Assembly (NCBI GenBank): GCA_035545855.1
Contig: DASZXK010000087.1
Span: 1-64,000 of the forward strand
DNA: 64,000 nt
Direction: 5' to 3'
From: DASZVB01 sp035545855
GTDB lineage: Bacteria; Myxococcota_A; Polyangia; Polyangiales; Polyangiaceae
In this document: positions 60,144 to 64,000 of the stretch, piece by piece
Position numbering within the stretch: the stretch's first letter is position 1
How the letters are laid out: each line of letters starts with the position of its first letter
Notes under the pieces: generated by a model
The model's input: the letters and a program-made list of their open reading frames with translations, nothing else
What the model was told of the DNA's origin: nothing
Databases searched by the model: none
Position numbers and translations under genes: made by a program

Positions 60144-60983
60144 ATGGCGATCGTAGTCCAGACCAACATGGCCTCCCTCGAGGCGCAGAAGAACCTGAAC
60201 AAGACGCAGATGGCGCTCGGAAAGAGCTTCAATCGGCTCTCGAGCGGCTTCCGCGTGAACACCGCAGCGGACGACGCAGCCGGCCTCGCCATCAGCGAGA
60301 GCATGAAGGCGCAGATCCGCTCCTACACCGTCGCCGAACGCAACGCGAACGACGCCATCAGCATGACGCAGACGGCGGAAGGCGCGCTCGGCGAGATGTC
60401 CTCGATCATCGGCCGCATGCGAGAGCTGGCGATGCAGGGCTCGAACGGCGCCATGACCGCGACGGACCGCGGCTATCTCAGCACGGAGTTCACGGCGCTC
60501 CAGCAGGAGATGAGCCGCATCCAGCAGTCCGCCAAGTTCAACAACAAGCAGCTCCTCCAGGCCACCGCCACGAACATCACGTTCCAGGTCGGCCTGGACA
60601 ACACCGGCAGCGATCAGATCACGCTGACGTTCGGCGGCCTCGGCCTCGACGCGCTGCTCAGCACCGGCGCGAGCGGAACGTCCGTGAGCGGCGCCACGAC
60701 CTCGGCGTCCCTGGCGGCCCTGGGCACCATCGACGCGGCACTGACCACGATCAACACCGCGCGCGCGCGCTTCGGCTCGGCGATGAACCGCCTCGAGGTG
60801 ACGACCTCCAGCATCCAGACGATGCGGAACAACCTCACCGCCGCGAATTCCCGCATCGTGGACGTGGACGTGGCGGAAGAGACCTCGACCATGTCCAAGA
60901 ACCAGATCCTGTCGCAGGCGGGCAGCTCCGTCCTCGCGCAGGCGAACCAGCTCTCGCAGCTCGCGATGAACCTCCTCAAGTGA
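60144..60983 (+). CDS. fliC: Flagellin
   Basis: A 279-aa flagellin, filament subunit of the flagellum. The conserved N-terminal D0/D1 region (TNMASLEAQKNLN, LSSGFRVNTAADDAAGLAISESMKAQIRS) and the C-terminal D1/D0 region (SRIVDVDVAEETSTMSKNQILSQAGSSVLAQANQ) are intact. The central variable domain is very short (~60 residues, Ser/Thr/Gly/Ala-rich), so the filament surface is minimal. The ATG at 60144 lies behind the sigma-54-type promoter. It is followed after 7 nt by fliW. Confidence 0.95.
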   Translation: MAIVVQTNMASLEAQKNLNKTQMALGKSFNRLSSGFRVNTAADDAAGLAISESMKAQIRSYTVAERNANDAISMTQTAEGALGEMSSIIGRMRELAMQGSNGAMTATDRGYLSTEFTALQQEMSRIQQSAKFNNKQLLQATATNITFQVGLDNTGSDQITLTFGGLGLDALLSTGASGTSVSGATTSASLAALGTIDAALTTINTARARFGSAMNRLEVTTSSIQTMRNNLTAANSRIVDVDVAEETSTMSKNQILSQAGSSVLAQANQLSQLAMNLLK

Positions 60984-60990
60984 ACCAGCC

Positions 60991-61440
60991 ATGAAACTCG
61001 ACGGTACCCGCTTCGGCTCGATCGAAATCTCGGACGACGAGATCCTCTCGTTCCCGCGAGGGATCCTCGGCTTCAAGGACCTGACCCGGTTCGTGCTGCT
61101 CCCCCACCGGAGCTCGCCGTCCGTCGCCTGGCTCCAGTCGGTGGACCACCCCGGCGTCGCGCTCCCGGTCGTGTCGGCGCACGCGATGGAAGAGGGCTAC
61201 GAAGACGGCGTCATGCAGCGCTGCATGGCCGCCGTGAACGCGACCGACGCGGAGACCGTGGCGGTCCTTCTCGTGATGACCGCGCTCCCGGGCCTTCCCC
61301 CGACGGTGAACCGTCGCGCCCCGGTCGCGATCGACGCGGAGACCCGCACGGGAGCGCAGATCGTCATCGAAGGCACGCCGCTCCCGACGCGCGCCGCCCT
61401 CACGATGGTCCCCCCGGTCGCCGAGGCGACGGCCGCCTGA
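60991..61440 (+). CDS. fliW: Flagellar assembly factor FliW
   Basis: A 149-aa FliW. Signatures are FPRGILGFKDLTRFVLLP and WLQSVDHPGVALPVV. FliW binds newly made flagellin and sequesters CsrA, so free flagellin relieves translational repression. It sits directly after fliC in what looks like a two-gene operon. csrA, frequently the next gene, is not present; a gene-free region with hairpins follows. Confidence 0.92.
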   Translation: MKLDGTRFGSIEISDDEILSFPRGILGFKDLTRFVLLPHRSSPSVAWLQSVDHPGVALPVVSAHAMEEGYEDGVMQRCMAAVNATDAETVAVLLVMTALPGLPPTVNRRAPVAIDAETRTGAQIVIEGTPLPTRAALTMVPPVAEATAA

Positions 61441-61447
61441 GACGGAC

Positions 61448-61466
61448 GGGGGCGAAGCACGCCCCC
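61448..61466 (+). terminator. GC-rich hairpin after fliW, possible terminator
   Basis: GGGGGCG (61448-61454), loop AAGCA and CGCCCCC (61460-61466) form a perfect 7-bp stem starting 7 nt after the fliW stop. It lacks a T-run, so intrinsic termination is uncertain; Rho-aided termination or 3'-end protection are alternatives. Confidence 0.4.
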
Positions 61467-61659
61467 TAATGACCGATCGCGATTCGGAGACAGCCGGATC
61501 GAAACGCAGGAGAAGTCGAGGGGGATGCTTTGCCCCCCATCGCGCGCGCAACATTCGTCAGATCTTTCCGGTCGAATCCGCCGGATGAGGTCGTTCCGGC
61601 GTCGCGCCCGAAAGACGTGGCGACGAGCGTCAGCTCGTATCGGGCGCGATGCTTACAGG

Positions 61660-61744
61660 CTTCCGAGAGAGCGTCGACGGCGAAGACTCGCTCCCCGATC
61701 TCGAGAGTGCCGAGAAGAGGGCGCCGTCGACGCTCTCGCGGAAG
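61660..61744. repeat. Large inverted repeat, 23-bp arms, 39-nt loop
   Basis: The arm at 61660-61682 is the reverse complement of 61722-61744 with a single mismatch. The 39-nt loop holds further self-complementary CTCG/CGAG segments. As RNA it would fold into a stable extended hairpin. It lies mid-way in the gene-free region between fliW and the Cys-rich surface protein gene. Confidence 0.65.
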
Positions 61745-62044
61745 CACACACCCCGAGACGACGCTTCACGTCGCACGGCGCTACCGAGGGTGTGCTCCGG
61801 AACTCCTTCCACGGGTCACGCGGCACCGCCCCGTGGCCGCGCGGAACCCGGCTGCCGGGTGAGCACGGACGCTTGGGGCGGTCGGCAGCCCGCCTTGCGG
61901 GATGCCGGGTGGGGCAGCCCCGAATCTACCCACTCCTTCGAAACCGCACGAATTGACGGCTGAGATGTGACGAATCCTCAGCGGGCGAGGGTGGGCATCA
62001 ACTCACGAAGATCGAACACCCATCCATTCGAGCGGGAACGGCCC

Positions 62045-64000
62045 CTAGCGCCGTGCGCGCCCCGGCGCCCGACGCCGCGAGCGCCGGAGGAGGGACAGGG
62101 CGAGCGCCGCTCCGACGAGCCCAGGGCCGCGCGCGCTTCCGTCCGACCCGTCCGAGAGCGAGCAGGCGCACCCGCCGCCCGCGAGGGAGTCGGGGATCGA
62201 CGCTCCGCCGCAGGTGCCGACGGCGGCCGTGGTGGAGCTGCACGTCGCGCCCGACGGGCAGCCGTTCCCGGACGTTCCGCGGCAGCCGTCCGTGCAGGCG
62301 TGCGTCCCGTCCGCGCAGACCCGGCCGCTCGTGACGCCGCCGCAGTCGACGTCGGTGCCGCAGCCGCAGACGCCGTTCCCGTCGCAGACGCCGGTGCGAC
62401 AGACGTCGCCCCCGAGACACGTGCCGCTCCCCGGCGGGTAGCCGCACTTGCCGTCGCCCGCGTAGCACGCGCCCGAGCGGCACACGCTCGCGCCGTCGTC
62501 CGCGGTGCAGGGGCCTTCGCCGTTCGGGTAGCCGCACTTGCCGTCCGACCCGACGACGCCGCCCGGACACGTTCCCGAGTCCACCCGCGGCGTGCCCGAG
62601 TCGGGGCGCGTCGCGCCGGAATCGACGCGAGGCACGCCGGAGTCCGCCCTCGGCGAGCCCGCGTCTCCACCGCCGCAGAGACCGGTCGCGCCGTCGCACG
62701 TCCCCGACCGGCAGACGGTGCCGCCGTTCTGGGCGGTGCACGGACCTTCGCCGTCCGGGTAGCCGCACTTGCCGTCCGAGCCGACGACGCCGCTCCGACA
62801 CACGGGAGCGCCCGAGTCCGCAGGGAGGGAGACGCCGCCGTCCCCGCCCGGCGTGCCGCCGTTTCCGATGCCGCACTCGCCGTCACGCGGATCGCACGCG
62901 CCGGAGCGGCAGACGGTTCCGCCGTTCTGCTCGGTGCACGGGCCCTCGCCGTTCGGGTGGCCGCAGAGGCCGTCTCCGCCGCACGTCCCCGACCGGCAGA
63001 CGGTGCCGCCGTTCTGGGCGGTGCAGGGGCCTTCGCCGTTCGGGTAGCCGCACTTGCCGTCCGAGCCGCGGACGCCCGCGCGGCACTCCGCAGCGCCGCC
63101 GTCGTTCGGAGGGAACTCGCCGTTGCCGATGCCGCACTCGTCGTCCTTCGGGTCGCACACGCCGCTCTGGCAGACGCGCTGCCCGTTCTGGGTCGTGCAT
63201 TTTCCGTCGATCGGCGTCACGGCGGGCATCGGAGAGCCGTTCGGGAGCTTCGGGTCGCACGCGCCGAGCCCGTCGCACCACGCCGCGCCGCCGCAATCGG
63301 CGTCCGTCCCGCACTTCGGCGAGCAGGCGCCCGACACGCAGTACGGGCCCGCGTGCGTCGCGCCGGCACAGTCCGGAGTCGACGTGCAGTTCCCGCAGGT
63401 GCCGGAGGCGGCGCAATACGGCGCGCCGCTGGTCGGGCACGGGTGGGCGCTCGCGACGCCGTCGTCGGAGGTGCACCCGACGCAGGTCCCGGCCGGGACG
63501 TTGCAGAAGGGCGTCGCGCCGGTGCAGCGCGCCGAGTTCGTCCCGGAGCACTCCACGCAGTGGTTCGTCGTCGCGCTGCAGGCGGGCGTCTGACCGCCGC
63601 ACTGGGCGTCTGCCGAGCATGGCTCGCACTTCTGCGCGTTCGGGCCCGTGGCGACGCACACGCCCGCGCGGCACTGGCCGACCGCCGCGCAGGGGCCGTC
63701 CCCTTCGGCGAACCCGCACGCGTCGTCCGACGGGTCGCACACGGCGGAGCTGCAGGCGCGGCCTCCGAGCGTCGCGGTGCAGTTCCCGCCGGGCACGCCG
63801 GTACCGTTCGGAAGCTTCGGCTGGCACACGCCGGACGCGGTGACGTCGTTGCACCAGTTCCCCGCCGCGCACTGCGAATCCGCCGTGCACTTCGCGGAAC
63901 ACGAGCCCGTCCCGAGATCGCAGAAGGGCGCGCTCGCCGGACACTTCGCGGTCGCCGTGCTCCCGGCGTTCCCGTTGCAGGGCACGCAGGCGTGCGTCCC
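62045..64000 (-). CDS. Cys-rich repeat surface protein with MYXO-CTERM-like sorting tail (5' partial)
   Basis: At least 651 residues, still open at the right window edge, so the N-terminus is missing. The body is extremely Cys/Gly-rich with repeats of PCTAQNGGTVCRSGTC, DGKCGYPNGEGPC and DPxDxECGIGNG type, plus a Pro/Asp/Ser stretch (DSGVPRVDSGATRPDSG). The C-terminus has a Gly-Gly-Cys-x-Cys motif, a hydrophobic segment (GPGLVGAALALSLL) and a run of Arg, the layout of MYXO-CTERM sorting signals. It is probably exported, disulfide-stabilised and anchored at the cell surface. Function is unknown. Confidence 0.8.
   Translation of the reverse strand, partial: GTHACVPCNGNAGSTATAKCPASAPFCDLGTGSCSAKCTADSQCAAGNWCNDVTASGVCQPKLPNGTGVPGGNCTATLGGRACSSAVCDPSDDACGFAEGDGPCAAVGQCRAGVCVATGPNAQKCEPCSADAQCGGQTPACSATTNHCVECSGTNSARCTGATPFCNVPAGTCVGCTSDDGVASAHPCPTSGAPYCAASGTCGNCTSTPDCAGATHAGPYCVSGACSPKCGTDADCGGAAWCDGLGACDPKLPNGSPMPAVTPIDGKCTTQNGQRVCQSGVCDPKDDECGIGNGEFPPNDGGAAECRAGVRGSDGKCGYPNGEGPCTAQNGGTVCRSGTCGGDGLCGHPNGEGPCTEQNGGTVCRSGACDPRDGECGIGNGGTPGGDGGVSLPADSGAPVCRSGVVGSDGKCGYPDGEGPCTAQNGGTVCRSGTCDGATGLCGGGDAGSPRADSGVPRVDSGATRPDSGTPRVDSGTCPGGVVGSDGKCGYPNGEGPCTADDGASVCRSGACYAGDGKCGYPPGSGTCLGGDVCRTGVCDGNGVCGCGTDVDCGGVTSGRVCADGTHACTDGCRGTSGNGCPSGATCSSTTAAVGTCGGASIPDSLAGGGCACSLSDGSDGSARGPGLVGAALALSLLRRSRRRAPGRARR

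Larger units (their letters stand above)
61441..62044. other. Gene-free region rich in inverted repeats
   Basis: No credible gene. Four prominent inverted repeats occur: GGGGGCG/CGCCCCC at 61448-61466, GGGGG/CCCCC around 61520-61538, a 23-bp-arm dyad at 61660-61744, and CGGCA-x-CCCGC/GCGGG-x-TGCCG at 61885-61909. Short stop-free stretches on both strands lack recognisable domains and consistent codon use. It separates plus-strand fliW from the minus-strand Cys-rich protein gene, so both end here. Confidence 0.6.

Noticed and set aside
61561..61585. tRNA T-arm-like sequence (GGTCGAATCC between CCGG/CCGG)
   Set aside because: No acceptor stem, D-arm or anticodon arm could be built around it, so it is a chance hairpin.
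61525..61956. 143-codon plus-strand ORF in the gene-free region after fliW
   Set aside because: It spans the large inverted repeats, lacks a ribosome-binding site and domains, and competes with other overlapping ORFs of equal length.

Overview
The window is one stretch of very GC-rich bacterial chromosome (about 70% by eye), with dense gene packing, many GTG starts and many 4-nt ATGA/GTGA stop-start overlaps. A MYXO-CTERM-like C-terminal tail on the Cys-rich protein at the right end, the Cys-rich lipoproteins, the Bat/VWA operon, the giant TPR protein and the FHA-GGDEF protein together suggest a Myxococcota member, probably of the Polyangia type. That placement is inference. No prophage, insertion sequence, CRISPR array, rRNA or tRNA was recognised.

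Layout. 1-151: C-terminus of a DAHP synthase. 152-641: gene-free, holding a ~206-bp tandem repeat and a GTATAC palindrome that recurs at 25840. 642-4719: short DsbD-like reductase, TPR protein, two paralogous small lipoproteins, a DUF423 protein and TrmO. 4729-12636: a ~2600-residue TPR protein, divergent from an FHA-diguanylate cyclase. 13969-16196: Nudix hydrolase and a coupled ferritin-like/formyltransferase-like pair. 16239-22241: LigD and Ku (divergent NHEJ pair) and MutS2. 22254-25713: Cys-rich lipoprotein, cupin, orphan GlyQ, DUF72 and a PanE-like reductase. 25714-26115: gene-free, repeat-bearing. 26116-31713: response regulator, ModABC, a phosphotriesterase-family hydrolase, and a LysR regulator divergent from a TauE exporter.

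31895-40866 is a seven-gene MoxR/Bat operon: MoxR, DUF58, a one-TM protein, BatA, a BatB-BatC fusion, BatD and BatE, nearly all translationally coupled. It is followed by an orphan ORF and an RlmI-like methyltransferase. 42732-46807: Kdp-type two-component pair, a cNMP-binding/DUF1003 protein coupled to a TerB-like protein, MoaD and a CheY-like regulator. 46917-52022 is a coupled run: a divergent RNase HII-like protein, a MATE transporter and two multi-pass GT-C-like proteins. 52044-58304 is envelope-oriented: a multiheme cytochrome with a phosphoesterase-like N-terminus, an MCE protein with a putative barrel C-terminus, a CAP-domain lipoprotein and an OmpA-family porin. 58360-61440: a second ATP-dependent DNA ligase, then flagellin with a sigma-54-type promoter and FliW. 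61441-62044 is gene-free and rich in inverted repeats. The right end is a partial, Cys-rich, repeat-containing surface protein.

The parts that most deserve follow-up are the RNase HII-like protein missing one catalytic Asp, the formyltransferase-like protein missing the catalytic Asn, the BatB-BatC fusion with an internal lipobox, the MCE-barrel protein, and the dispersed palindrome/repeat family.
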